Assembly: GCA_018063245.1 (NCBI GenBank)
Contig: JAGPBS010000021.1
Span: forward strand, 1 to 36,037
Direction of reading: 5' to 3'
Source of the DNA: Alphaproteobacteria bacterium
GTDB taxonomy: Bacteria; Pseudomonadota; Alphaproteobacteria; JAGPBS01
Length of the DNA stretch: 36,037 nt
The position numbers were made by a program, and so were the translations under genes. Numbering within the stretch: position 1 is the stretch's first letter; the number at the start of each line of letters is the position of its first letter. The notes beneath the pieces were generated by a model, which worked only from the letters and a program-made list of their open reading frames with translations, was not told where the DNA came from and made no database searches. This document shows, one piece after another, positions 25,755-34,634 of this stretch.

Positions 25755-26639
25755 TTATTTGTGATTTTTTTCAAGTTCACGATGCTTTGTATGGACTGCA
25801 TATCCTTGTTCTTTTAACCATTTGCTCAAGGCTTCTGCCATATAAACAGACCTATGTTTTCCGCCCGTGCACCCAAAGGAGATGGCTAAATAATTTTTGC
25901 CCTCTTCGATATAACGAACCAAAAGAGGCTGTAAGAGGTTTTTTAAATTCTGATAGAAAGACGGAAAAATCGGATCTTCTTCAATATAGTCACCAACGGC
26001 CTCTACTTGGCCTGTTTGATGAGAGAGCGCGTCAACATAATGTGGATTTTTTAAAAAGCGCACATCAAAAAGAAGATCAGATTCTCGCGGGATCCCGAAT
26101 TTGTAAGAGAAAGATTGAACCAATATCAAAAGAGGGCTTGATTCATGGTGGAATTTACCCTTTAAAACAAGGCGCAGGTCTTTGGTTGTCATCAGCGATG
26201 TGTCAATGAAAATGTCCGCAGATTCTTTTAAGGGATCCAGAAATTCTTTTTCCTTCAGAATAGATTCTTGCAGATCAGATCCTTTAAGAAAGGGATGTTT
26301 TCTGCGGTTTTCATTAAAGCGACGTAACAGAAAGGCAGGATTGCAATCCATATAGAGTAAGACATAATGATTGTCTGGATTGTTGATTCGTTGAGTGTCC
26401 AATATAGAAGTAAGGCCTGAGAGGCTAAAATCTTTGCTGCGTGAATCAATGCCGATGGCCAGAGGTGTTTCGTCTCCAGCATCATAGTCTAAAAAGGATT
26501 GAATAAGAGCAAGCGGTAAATTGTCGAGAACGTAAAATCCAATATCCTGAAGAATATTAAGCGCAGACGACATGCCCGCACCAGAGAGGCCGGTAACGAA
26601 AACAATAGAACGTTTTTGTTTTTTATTCGGATTTGACAT
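25755..26639 (-). CDS. rapZ: RapZ/YvcJ-type nucleotide-binding RNase adapter
   Basis: P-loop protein of the RapZ family; in Escherichia coli it presents the small RNA GlmZ to RNase E, elsewhere it binds GTP/ATP and its role is less clear. The 294-aa length is normal. DIGFYVLDNLPLAL (about 32-45) and the C-terminal AISFGCTGGKHRSVYMAEAL signature are present. The Walker A segment reads GLSGAGMS (17-24): the usual Lys (or Arg in many alphaproteobacteria) is Met at residue 23 (codon ATG). Nucleotide binding may therefore be altered. It starts 36 bases after the TAXI gene stops and has a weak ribosome-binding site. Confidence 0.9.
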   Translation of the reverse strand: MSNPNKKQKRSIVFVTGLSGAGMSSALNILQDIGFYVLDNLPLALIQSFLDYDAGDETPLAIGIDSRSKDFSLSGLTSILDTQRINNPDNHYVLLYMDCNPAFLLRRFNENRRKHPFLKGSDLQESILKEKEFLDPLKESADIFIDTSLMTTKDLRLVLKGKFHHESSPLLILVQSFSYKFGIPRESDLLFDVRFLKNPHYVDALSHQTGQVEAVGDYIEEDPIFPSFYQNLKNLLQPLLVRYIEEGKNYLAISFGCTGGKHRSVYMAEALSKWLKEQGYAVHTKHRELEKNHK

Positions 26640-26675
26640 GCATTAAGGATGGCACTTTTTTGGCCCCCAATAAAG

Positions 26676-27683
26676 TTATTCTTTTTTGTGGTAAAATTGC
26701 TCAGCACCAGAGTGGAGAGGAATAGACTCTTTGAGGGATTTTTTGGTCTCATCAATATGCAGGCGTTTTAATTTCTTTTGCCCATTCAGATCCCCTAATA
26801 GCGTCAGGATTTGACGAATTAAATCTGGATCAATGTCTTTATGGACAATCAGAACAGCATCGCTCGAAATGGTTTGAACAGCTTGTGTGTTTGTATAGGT
26901 ACCTGCCTTGATGAGGCCCTTTTTAAAAAAGGTCAGTTTTTCGAGTGCTCTGTGAATTTGATGATCGTCTGCATTCAGTAATTTGATTGGGATTTGATCA
27001 GATAGATGTATTAAAATTGTTGAAGGCGTGTGTCCGATCAAGAAAATAGCATCAATTTCTTCGTGAATAAGCGCTTCAGCTGACTGACTCGGGGCCATGT
27101 ATATGGGCGAGAAATCTTTTTTATTTAAACCGTAAGCCTTTAAAATAGTGAAGGCATCAATTGCGGTGCCTGATCCTTTTAGGCCAATTGCAATTTTTTT
27201 CCCTTTAAGATCTTCAATTTTCTCAAAACCACTTTTTGCTTTCACAATAATTTGAACGCTTTCTTGAGCCAAATGAATAACACTGCGAATGTTTTGATAG
27301 GTTTCAGGTGAGTTTTTGTAGGGTCCTTCATGATGAAAAGCCAGATAAGCCAGATTCTCTTGGACAAAAGCAGCTTGCAGGGAGCCTTTGTTGACAGAGC
27401 GAATATTTTCATCTGAGCCAGAGGTCGTTTGCGCAATGGCAATCAGACCAGGTATGCCGCAAGTATCATCTTTTGTGCAAGGGTCAGTGCCTGGTGGGTG
27501 GCTGATTCTTTTTGCAAGTTCAGTCCCCATCTCAAAATAGGTTCCTTGATTTGGACCTGTCCCGATTCTGAAGAATTGAAGATCTTCTGCGGTTGTCATG
27601 ATGGGCGACATGACGAAAATGCTCAAAAACGCAAGAGTAATTCTTGAAAAGAATGGATGTTTCATCGGGTGCATATCACGCAT
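26676..27683 (-). CDS. TAXI-family TRAP transporter solute-binding protein
   Basis: Periplasmic binding protein of the TAXI branch of TRAP transporters. The 335-aa precursor has a signal peptide (best seen from the second Met at 27665: MKHPFFSRITLAFLSIFVM, cleavage near TTA). Family motifs: RIGTGPNQGTYFEMGTELAKRI near the mature N-terminus, QTTSGSDENIRSVNKGSLQAAFVQENLA, and DLKGKKIAIGLKGSGTAIDAFTILKAYGL. Cys in CTKDDTCGIPG is an insertion between the first strands seen in this subgroup. No membrane DctQM/fused permease is next to it, so it either pairs with a distant one or acts otherwise. Ligand unknown (glutamate or other acids in studied cases). Confidence 0.9.
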   Translation of the reverse strand: MRDMHPMKHPFFSRITLAFLSIFVMSPIMTTAEDLQFFRIGTGPNQGTYFEMGTELAKRISHPPGTDPCTKDDTCGIPGLIAIAQTTSGSDENIRSVNKGSLQAAFVQENLAYLAFHHEGPYKNSPETYQNIRSVIHLAQESVQIIVKAKSGFEKIEDLKGKKIAIGLKGSGTAIDAFTILKAYGLNKKDFSPIYMAPSQSAEALIHEEIDAIFLIGHTPSTILIHLSDQIPIKLLNADDHQIHRALEKLTFFKKGLIKAGTYTNTQAVQTISSDAVLIVHKDIDPDLIRQILTLLGDLNGQKKLKRLHIDETKKSLKESIPLHSGAEQFYHKKE

Positions 27684-27765
27684 GAGGGCTGCCTGCCATT
27701 TTGTATTTTTGTCACTCTATTATTTGTTGTGTCATGAGTCGCGATAAAATGCAAGAGCAAAAATC

Positions 27766-28353
27766 TTAAAAAAATAAGCAGAACAAAGAAAAAACGGAAA
27801 GAGCGATACCTACAAATTTGACGGTATTCTCTGAGAAGTCCTTCCTGAGCGTTATTTGAAAGCCTGACCCTGCAAAAGCGAAGAGGCATAAGAAAAAAGA
27901 GAAAGTGAGATATGTGAGCACAAACCCACCAAGGCCTGAGCTGCCGGGCACATGTTTGATAGCGTAGATTGCTCCAGCTAGGAAAGCAATAATAGCTTCA
28001 ATCCAATCAGCCATGTCTATCGAAAGTAAAATGAGAATTCCCAATACTAAAAACATGATGAAGGGTAAATAGTAAGAATAAGGAATCCCAAAGCCAAAAG
28101 AGTTTAGTGATTTAATTGTCAGCACGCCAAGAAGACAGGCAAAGAGTGCAGTAAAGCGAATCGCACCAGAATGGATGCTGAGCCAGAATCCCAGAATAAA
28201 ATAACCAAGCCAGAATAGGTGCTGAGATCCAATCGTTGCGGACAGGCTAGATGAGCTCAAGAAGGGCAAAAAAGATTGTGCCTGTGCTGATTCAAATGGA
28301 AGAGCAAGGAGCAGGAAGCTGAGCAAAAGAGCTTGTATTGTTTTTGTTTTCAT
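27766..28353 (-). CDS. Predicted membrane protein with signal peptide (possibly HupE/UreJ-like)
   Basis: A 195-aa protein with an N-terminal signal sequence (MKTKTIQALLLSFLLLALPFES, cleavage near AQA 24-26) and about five to six further hydrophobic helices. Layout (signal peptide, short exposed loop, compact helical bundle, GAIYAIKHVPGSSGLGG loop) recalls HupE/UreJ-type small membrane proteins, some of which move metal ions, but I do not see their His-rich signature clearly. It lies 82 bases upstream of the TAXI gene on the same strand. Function is left open. Confidence 0.7.
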   Translation of the reverse strand: MKTKTIQALLLSFLLLALPFESAQAQSFLPFLSSSSLSATIGSQHLFWLGYFILGFWLSIHSGAIRFTALFACLLGVLTIKSLNSFGFGIPYSYYLPFIMFLVLGILILLSIDMADWIEAIIAFLAGAIYAIKHVPGSSGLGGFVLTYLTFSFFLCLFAFAGSGFQITLRKDFSENTVKFVGIALSVFSLFCLFF

Positions 28354-28449
28354 TGTGATCTCATTTGTAATGTATGTTTGTTAGTAAATGGTTTTCAGCG
28401 TTTTAGTGACGGTGTAGAGGTTCAAAACTGCTGTGAGAGCTGAAGGCCC

Positions 28450-28601
28450 GTCACTCAGAGGGCCCGCCCTCGGGCCCGTGGAGTCTCCTGAGGAATAGAA
28501 AATAAGTGCAGCTTTTGTTGATGCTTTGCAGAGATTCCATCCTCCTACGCTAAAGCTTCGGCGGGACAGGCGCCACCCCTTAGAGGGTGGCTCTGAATGA
28601 C
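28450..28601. repeat. Dispersed palindromic repeat, 'GTCAYTCAGAG' type, copy 1
   Basis: Begins GTCACTCAGAG and ends CTCTGAATGAC, with inner GGAGTCTC and GAGATTCC arms and a GGGCCCG/CGGGCCC hairpin. It fills most of the gap between valS and the membrane-protein gene. A related copy is at 34369-34488, sharing TTGTTGATGC in the centre. It lies just after valS and may help end its transcript. Confidence 0.82.
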
Positions 28602-28653
28602 TACTTTCTAAATCCGTCAACGAAACTATGAACATATAAAGCAATGACTTTAC

Positions 28654-31326
28654 CTACAGAGAAGCAAGCTTTTGCAAAGCGGCAGCAACTTTTTCTTTGC
28701 TGCTGATATAGCCTATTTTCTTGGTGTTTTGCTCATCAACAACATGCTGTGGTGCTTTATCAACAAAACTTTTGTTGGAAAGCTTTTTCTCAATGAGAGA
28801 GATTTCATCATTCAGTCGCGTGATTTCCTTTTCAAGACGCTCTTTCTCTTTGCTCAGATCAATCAAATCGTTCACAGGAATAATCAGAGTTGCTTCGTCA
28901 ATAACATCTTGAAGGCCAGTGATTGCTGTATCTGTTTCAGGAATAACAGAGAGACGATTCAAATAACCAGCTTTCATCAGGAAAGCCTCATAGTTTTTAG
29001 CGCGTTCTTGATTCAGGCCTGATGCGCCTTTGATATAAAGATCAATTCTGGTTGAATAGGGCAGGCTTACCTCTGCTCTGATATTTCGAATAGCACTAAT
29101 CACTTTAATAACCCAAGCTAGGTCTGCTTCGCTCTGATTGTTCTCTAGAGTAGAAGAAAGTGTTGGCCAATCAGATAGACAGAGGAGCTTGCCATCATTT
29201 AAGTTAAGCTGTTCAGCAATTTCTTCTGTGACATAAGGCATAAAAGGATGAAGCAATAAGAGCATGTTTTTGAGAACAAAACCCATCACTGATCTGGTTT
29301 CTTCTTTCATAGCCTCAGAAATAGTGTCATCTTGGAAAATTGTCTTGATGAATTCAACGTACCAATCACAAAATTCGCCCCAGATGAATTGGTAAAGACC
29401 GTTTGCTGAAATGTTAAAATAATAATTTTCAAGCCCTTCAGTCACTTCATTTTGCAGGTGATAAAGGCGAGAGAGAATCCATTTGTTGAGCGGATGCTGC
29501 GCAGTTTCAGGCTTAAAGTTTGGATTCAGTTTTGCGCCGTTCATGTCACAAAATCGTGCAGCATTCCAAATTTTTGTTGAGAAGTTGCGGTAGCCTTCAA
29601 TCCGATTGATCGCAAGCTTAATATCCCGGCCTTGTGCTGCCATTGAGGCGAGTGTAAAGCGCAAAGCATCTGTTCCGTACTGATCCGTAATTTCAAGAGG
29701 GTCAATCACATTTCCCTTTGATTTGGACATTTTCTGACCATGCTCATCGCGTACCAGTGCATGAATATAAACATGTTTGAAAGGAACATCCTTCATGAAG
29801 TGAAGCGTCATCATCATCATGCGTGCAACCCAGAAGAAGATGATGTCAAAGCCAGTCACCAATACATCGGTCGGGAAATAACGATCGAGCTCAGGTGTTT
29901 TTTCCGGCCAACCTAAGGTTGAAAATGGCCAAAGAGCTGATGAGAACCAGGTGTCCAAAACATCTTCATCACGTGTGAGTGTCACTGATTTTCCATAATG
30001 AGCTTTTGCTTGAGTCATGGCATCTGTTTCATCAAGGGCAACAAAGACATGCGCATCAGGTCCATACCAAGCTGGAATTTGATGTCCCCACCAAAGCTGG
30101 CGACTAATACACCAAGGCTGAATATTATTCATCCATTCAAAATAGGTCTTCTCCCATTGCTGCGGATAGAATTTTGTTTTCCCTGTTTTTACGGCCTCGA
30201 TGGCTGGGATAGCCATTGTTTTGGCATCGCAATACCATTGGTCGGTCAGCCATGGTTCGATCACAACGCCAGAGCGATCGCCATAAGGTACTGTGTTTTT
30301 GTGCGGAACAATTTGCTCAACAAGACTTAAAGCTTGGAGTTCTTCAATGATTTTGGTCCGAGCAACAAAGCGATCGAGTCCTTGATAGGCCTTTGGTACA
30401 TTTTCATTGAGATGTGCATTTTTATCAAAGATATTGATCATGTCGAGACCATGACGTTTTGCGACATCAAAGTCGTTAAAGTCGTGAGCTGGTGTGATTT
30501 TTACAGCACCTGATCCTGTTTCAGGATCAGCCCACTCATCAGCGATAATAGGAACCTCACGGCCGGTTATCGGCAGTTTTACCTTTTGTCCAATCAAGTC
30601 TTTATAGCGCTCATCATCAGGATGAACAGCCACAGCAACGTCGCCAAGCATTGTTTCAGGGCGTGTTGTCGCGATAACAATGTGGCGGCTTGAGTCCGTT
30701 GCGAGTGGATATTTGAAATGCCAGAGGAAACCATCATTTTCCTTTTGCTCAACTTCAAGATCAGAAATCGCTGTGTGTAATTTTGGATCCCAGTTCACAA
30801 GACGCTTGTCTTTATAGATGAGTCCTTCTTTATAGAGTTCAACAAACACCTTGGTTACAGCATCATTGAGTCCTGCATCCATGGTGAATCGCTCGCGTGA
30901 CCAATCAGCAGATGCACCCAATTGATGAAGCTGCGTTACAATTGTATTGCCTGATTGCTCTTTCCATTCCCAGACGCGCTCAAGAAACTTTTCACGCCCG
31001 AGCTTGTGACGGTTGGTCCCTTCTTTATCTAAAAGGCGCTCTACAACCATTTGCGTTGCGATACCGGCATGATCAGTCCCTGGTTGCCAAAGAGTATCTT
31101 TGCCGCGCATTCTTTCAAAGCGAATGATAAAATCTTGAATGCTGTGATTAAAGGCATGTCCCATGTGCAGGCTGCCGGTCACATTGGGCGGTGGCATCAT
31201 AAGAGAAAATGCACGTTTCGGAGAGTTGACATCTGCTCTGAAATTGACTTTATTGAACCATTTTTGTAAAAACTTTTTTTCAATCTCTTTTGGGTCAAAG
31301 GTTTTCTCAAGCATTTTCTCATCCAT
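28654..31326 (-). CDS. valS: Valyl-tRNA synthetase
   Basis: Class I aminoacyl-tRNA synthetase that charges tRNA-Val and edits mischarged threonine. The 890-aa protein is complete. The HIGH-type motif is PPNVTGSLHMGH (46-57) and the KMSKS loop is at 532-536; TTRPETMLGDVAVAVHPDD marks the editing domain, and a C-terminal coiled coil (about 825-890, rich in KEKERLEKEITRLND) is the tRNA-binding arm. It is followed by a dispersed repeat rather than a simple terminator. Confidence 0.97.
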   Translation of the reverse strand: MDEKMLEKTFDPKEIEKKFLQKWFNKVNFRADVNSPKRAFSLMMPPPNVTGSLHMGHAFNHSIQDFIIRFERMRGKDTLWQPGTDHAGIATQMVVERLLDKEGTNRHKLGREKFLERVWEWKEQSGNTIVTQLHQLGASADWSRERFTMDAGLNDAVTKVFVELYKEGLIYKDKRLVNWDPKLHTAISDLEVEQKENDGFLWHFKYPLATDSSRHIVIATTRPETMLGDVAVAVHPDDERYKDLIGQKVKLPITGREVPIIADEWADPETGSGAVKITPAHDFNDFDVAKRHGLDMINIFDKNAHLNENVPKAYQGLDRFVARTKIIEELQALSLVEQIVPHKNTVPYGDRSGVVIEPWLTDQWYCDAKTMAIPAIEAVKTGKTKFYPQQWEKTYFEWMNNIQPWCISRQLWWGHQIPAWYGPDAHVFVALDETDAMTQAKAHYGKSVTLTRDEDVLDTWFSSALWPFSTLGWPEKTPELDRYFPTDVLVTGFDIIFFWVARMMMMTLHFMKDVPFKHVYIHALVRDEHGQKMSKSKGNVIDPLEITDQYGTDALRFTLASMAAQGRDIKLAINRIEGYRNFSTKIWNAARFCDMNGAKLNPNFKPETAQHPLNKWILSRLYHLQNEVTEGLENYYFNISANGLYQFIWGEFCDWYVEFIKTIFQDDTISEAMKEETRSVMGFVLKNMLLLLHPFMPYVTEEIAEQLNLNDGKLLCLSDWPTLSSTLENNQSEADLAWVIKVISAIRNIRAEVSLPYSTRIDLYIKGASGLNQERAKNYEAFLMKAGYLNRLSVIPETDTAITGLQDVIDEATLIIPVNDLIDLSKEKERLEKEITRLNDEISLIEKKLSNKSFVDKAPQHVVDEQNTKKIGYISSKEKVAAALQKLASL

Positions 31327-31441
31327 TAATTAATTAACTAAATGCGCACAGCGCCTATCACTTCAGATTGATACAACAGAATCAATTTTGCAAGAAAAAT
31401 GTGAAAGGTAGTCACCGAGTGATCCTGAACTCACGTTATTT

Positions 31442-31509
31442 GTCACCCTGAACTTGTTTCAGGGTCTCATCATCATTCCAGAGAGATGCTGAAACAAGTT
31501 CAGCATGAC
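31442..31509. repeat. Dispersed palindromic repeat, 'GTCACCCTGAAC' type
   Basis: Two inverted 27-base halves (31442-31468 and 31483-31509), each a hairpin of its own: CCCTGAACTTGTTTCAGGG and TGCTGAAACAAGTTCAGCA. The ends are GTCA..TCTC and GAGA..TGAC. Where the halves differ, each keeps its own stem paired (CCC/GGG against TGC/GCA), which argues for selection or copying of structure. It lies between valS and the oxygenase gene. Confidence 0.85.
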
Positions 31510-31547
31510 GGGTTTTGAGAGCTATTTAACCCCGCAGTCTACTATCC

Positions 31548-32402
31548 CTACTTCTTCACAATGTTATTTTCCTTAAAACGTTCTCTCAGGTATTCTTTCG
31601 CCGTATAGTCTTCTGAAAGCCTTACATTGTTACGAGCTTGGAAGAACATAGGTGTTGAAAAGCGAGGCTTATTTTCAGCTTGAGTCGTTGGGTTAATGAC
31701 GCGGTGTGTTGTTGATTTATAATAACCTTTGGTCATCATCTGGAGCATATCGCCTGCATTAATCACAATATTGCCAGGGTTTGTGTCAATGCTATGCCAG
31801 TTGCCCTCAATGTCCTTAGCCTGCAGGCCAGGGCGATTGGCAGCTGGAAGAACCGTGAGGAAGTCAATATCCTCGTGTTCAGCTGCGCGGATGGCGCCTT
31901 GCTCTTCATTACCTTGTAGGGCAGGGTAATGGATAATCCGCATAATGGATGTTTCAGAATCTTTGATCGCATCTTGTAATGAGCATTCAAAATCTTTTTT
32001 GATGTCAGCTGGTGTTTGCTCATCAAGCCATGTGCAGAGTTGCTTTGCAATCTCATAACCTTGGGCAAAAACATGCTTTGTTTGAGCGAGTAGATCCGCA
32101 GGCAGCGCATTTTTATCATTTAAGTTGTAATGGTAATATTCCATAAGGTTAGCGGCATTATAGCCTTTTGCTTTTTCGAGATTGTATGGATAATAGCCAA
32201 GAAATGTCTCTTGATCATTTTCAAAGTGAAAATTCATTTTTGCATCAGAGGCAAAGAACTGATCCCAGGCAGTGCGAAGGTCAACAAGCTCTTGCGGATT
32301 TAAAGGATGATTTTCAAGAACAGCAAAGCCTGTTTCTTTTAATGATTTTGCAAGACGGACTGCAGCATCGGCAGCCTTGTAATCGATTTTTAAAATATCC
32401 AT
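31548..32402 (-). CDS. Isopenicillin N synthase-like 2-oxoglutarate/Fe(II) oxygenase
   Basis: Cytosolic non-haem iron oxygenase of the IPNS/2OG-Fe(II) family. The 284-aa protein has the double-stranded beta-helix core with the metal triad H176-x-D178 (AAEHEDIDFLTVL) and H233 (STTHRV), and the R247-x-S249 motif (KPRFSTPMFF) that binds the 2-oxoglutarate carboxylate in this family. The N-terminal KETGFAVLENHPL matches the DIOX_N domain. The start at 32402 has AAAGGAGA about nine bases before it; a TTG nine bases upstream is less likely. It is divergent from the lipase gene. No biosynthetic neighbours indicate the substrate, so a beta-lactam role should not be assumed. Confidence 0.88.
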   Translation of the reverse strand: MDILKIDYKAADAAVRLAKSLKETGFAVLENHPLNPQELVDLRTAWDQFFASDAKMNFHFENDQETFLGYYPYNLEKAKGYNAANLMEYYHYNLNDKNALPADLLAQTKHVFAQGYEIAKQLCTWLDEQTPADIKKDFECSLQDAIKDSETSIMRIIHYPALQGNEEQGAIRAAEHEDIDFLTVLPAANRPGLQAKDIEGNWHSIDTNPGNIVINAGDMLQMMTKGYYKSTTHRVINPTTQAENKPRFSTPMFFQARNNVRLSEDYTAKEYLRERFKENNIVKK

Positions 32403-32572
32403 TGGTTTCAATCTCCTTTACCCTGTTTGATTGGTATTATTTCTGTTTACACAGTCAAAATCAAGAGGAATATCACCTCAGGAAGAAATTGAAAATTCTT
32501 TGGATTCTTCATCCTAAATTGACCAGTTTATTTTATGCTGAACTTGTATTTCAAGCAACAAGGGAGAGTATA

Positions 32573-33562
32573 ATGGCACAAGGTGAATTGGTTAAGTTTG
32601 GCTCTCGGCCATATATTGCTGCTATCAATTTATCGAATGTAACTTATGCCTTCTCTTATGTCACGGGAATGGCTTCCAGTGTGACGCAGAGAGTTGGGAA
32701 AATACTATCGTATTTCTGGCCAACAAGTTCAAGAGCGCTTATTGAGCGTCCTGTTGAAGCCTTAAAAACAGCAGCTGACGTTTCTGGCGTTGCCAATTGG
32801 ACCAATGCTGTGATTCTCAGAAACTTCAAAGAAACAAGGAATATGTTGAATTTTTCAGGAGCTTCCTACATCAGCTTGCTTGAAGATCAAACTCAAAATC
32901 AGCTTGAGATCATCGAAAAGTATCAAAATCAAGGCTATCAAATTTCTCTTTTTGGAACACAAGATGAGCTTGGCGGTATCATTGCGAAAAAAGGACGTCA
33001 GATCGTGATTGCATTCCATGGTACAAAACAACTCAGTGATTGGCAGCGAAATTTAAATTTGTTACCCGTTTCCCCAGTTTGGGCCAGAGAAGGCTATATG
33101 CATTCAGGCTATTACAGTTGGACAATGGAAAATATCAGGATGATTACAGAAAACATCGGACAAGTCTGTTTTGCTCAGAATTGTCAGGTGAGTGATATTG
33201 ATATTAAGCTAACAGGCCATAGTATGGGCGGGGCGATTGCTCAAATTACAGCTCTTTATCTCACGAGCTATCTGAAATTTAACTCACTGCATGTTGAAGT
33301 TTTTGGTGCCCCTGCTTGGGCTTCAGCGGGCATGTTACAGCTCTACCATAGCCGGGTAAAAAACAGTTTTACGTTTTTACATCATGATGATCCAGTTGGG
33401 TTTGTCACACGCTTTTTTGGATATTATCATGTTGGGAATGTTGAAAGGCTTGACAGAGAGGCTTCAGCTCAACGTCATCGGTGGCGGGGCTATCAATCAA
33501 CACTTACCTCTTCATCTTTAAGACAGCGGACCCCACTCTTGCTGAAAGCCTCTGAAGAATAA
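32573..33562 (+). CDS. Lipase class 3 family protein
   Basis: A 329-aa alpha/beta-hydrolase of the fungal-type lipase (class 3) family. The nucleophile elbow is GHSMGG (215-220, Ser217); VIAFHGT (145-151) supplies the oxyanion region; HHDDPVG (270-276) holds the likely catalytic Asp, and His302 in HRWRGY the likely His. The frame is open to 32168, but that part overlaps the oxygenase gene on the other strand; the ATG at 32573 has AGGGAGAG just upstream. No signal peptide is visible. It is the first of three genes on this strand with similar ribosome-binding sites. Such lipases occur as secreted effectors in intracellular bacteria; that role is inferred. Confidence 0.88.
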   Translation: MAQGELVKFGSRPYIAAINLSNVTYAFSYVTGMASSVTQRVGKILSYFWPTSSRALIERPVEALKTAADVSGVANWTNAVILRNFKETRNMLNFSGASYISLLEDQTQNQLEIIEKYQNQGYQISLFGTQDELGGIIAKKGRQIVIAFHGTKQLSDWQRNLNLLPVSPVWAREGYMHSGYYSWTMENIRMITENIGQVCFAQNCQVSDIDIKLTGHSMGGAIAQITALYLTSYLKFNSLHVEVFGAPAWASAGMLQLYHSRVKNSFTFLHHDDPVGFVTRFFGYYHVGNVERLDREASAQRHRWRGYQSTLTSSSLRQRTPLLLKASEE

Positions 33563-33668
33563 AAGAAAAATTCTTAAAAGTCATTTTTTGAAAAATAATA
33601 TATAAAAATTGTGTTAAAATCTTCTTATCGGGTATGTCCCATACTGAACGCGCAATAAGGAGAGAGAA

Positions 33669-34337
33669 ATGGTAAAGCCAGTCACAGGAGGCGTTGAGGC
33701 GCCACAAACCAATGAAATGCCAGAGGCAAATGTTGTCGTAGAGATGGCAAAATCTCGCGTAGAGATGTTACAACAGCATGTTGAAAATTTGGATGAGATT
33801 GCACTTGAATTGAGAGAGGCCGGCGTTGTTGATGCCCCTGCGATGCCAGAAGGCGTTCACAAAGCTGTTGAAAAAGTGAAAAAGGGCGTTGATGCGCTTG
33901 ATAGAGCTGCAAAGTTTGCTCAAATGAATAAAGGTGCAGAAGCAGCAACAGAAGCAAAAGGCGCAGCTAAAGAATTAAAAGAAGCAATTAGTGATATCAG
34001 TAAAGCTGAGGGAAAAGCAAAATTGGGTTTTGTGAAGAAATTGGCGCTCGCTTTGCTAAAGGTTGCAACGTCTCTTTCTAAGCTTTGTGAGTTTTTAGCG
34101 AATCTCACCTTAGAAGTCATAGGTGAAGAAGACAAAAGCACAGTGGCTCAGATCGCAAAATCAGTAAGAGCAATTAGTAAACCTATCAATGATTTTGTGA
34201 AAGCCTATGAAGAAAGAGCCAAAACAAAAGCTGCTGAAGCAGCAGCTGAGAAAGTAGTAGACGAAGTTGAACAAATTGCTGATGAAGTTGAAGTTATGGT
34301 CGATGAAGTTGTTGGTGAAGAAGCACTTGTTGAGTAA
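33669..34337 (+). CDS. Unrecognised helical 222-aa protein, possible effector
   Basis: No family recognised. Almost wholly alpha-helical and rich in Ala, Lys and Glu: predicted coiled-coil-like helices at about 22-52 and 63-115, a hydrophobic amphipathic segment at 119-152 (KLGFVKKLALALLKVATSL...), a further helix (158-195) and an acidic tail (196-222). No signal peptide. It begins MVK after an AAGGAGAG site, just like the next gene, and that protein also has a helical N-terminal part with one hydrophobic segment (GFLENILSIIKSLLIF), so the two may be distantly related or work together. It lies between the lipase and the actin-nucleator-like gene. Confidence 0.78.
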   Translation: MVKPVTGGVEAPQTNEMPEANVVVEMAKSRVEMLQQHVENLDEIALELREAGVVDAPAMPEGVHKAVEKVKKGVDALDRAAKFAQMNKGAEAATEAKGAAKELKEAISDISKAEGKAKLGFVKKLALALLKVATSLSKLCEFLANLTLEVIGEEDKSTVAQIAKSVRAISKPINDFVKAYEERAKTKAAEAAAEKVVDEVEQIADEVEVMVDEVVGEEALVE

Positions 34338-34368
34338 AGGCTAACGCACTCGTCATTGTTTATAAATC

Positions 34369-34488
34369 GTCATTCAGAGTCGCCTCCTTAAGAGGCGACG
34401 TGGAATCTCAGCAATACTAGAACATAAGACAATGCTTGTTGATGCATCCCAGAGACTCCACGGGCTCCGAAGGAGCCCTCTGAGTGAC
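34369..34488. repeat. Dispersed palindromic repeat, 'GTCAYTCAGAG' type, copy 2
   Basis: Begins GTCATTCAGAG and ends CTCTGAGTGAC. Inner hairpins are GTCGCCTC/GAGGCGAC and GGGCTCC/GGAGCCC; the arms GTGGAATCTC and GAGACTCCAC face each other around a spacer containing TTGTTGATGC, as in copy 1 at 28450-28601. Confidence 0.85.
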
Positions 34489-34569
34489 AGCAGTATTTAT
34501 CGTATAGTCTATTAGGAGTTTTCATCTTAAAAATAAAATAAATTTTTATACACAAATTTATCTAAAATA

Positions 34570-34578
34570 TGATACAAT
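34570..34578 (+). promoter_or_regulatory. Possible extended -10 promoter of the WH2 protein gene
   Basis: TGATACAAT matches an extended -10 (TG-n-TATAAT) with one mismatch. No good -35 is seen. It lies about 57 bases before the start codon, in the AT-rich stretch after the repeat. Confidence 0.4.
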
Positions 34579-34634
34579 GATTTTATAAGTTCGCGTTTAT
34601 CGTTGATATAAAGTTCAATAAAAAGGAGAGAATA

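Noticed and set aside
28381-28644. An 87-codon open frame on the minus strand between valS and the membrane protein gene.
   Set aside because: It lies across the palindromic repeat at 28450-28601, has no family resemblance or good ribosome-binding site, and its composition reflects the repeat.
31548-32402. Naming the oxygenase as a true isopenicillin N synthase.
   Set aside because: Family motifs show only an Fe(II) oxygenase of that superfamily; no other beta-lactam biosynthesis genes are nearby.
32168-32572. N-terminal extension of the lipase frame.
   Set aside because: It overlaps the oxygenase coding sequence on the other strand, has no lipase-like content, and a strong ribosome-binding site precedes the ATG at 32573.
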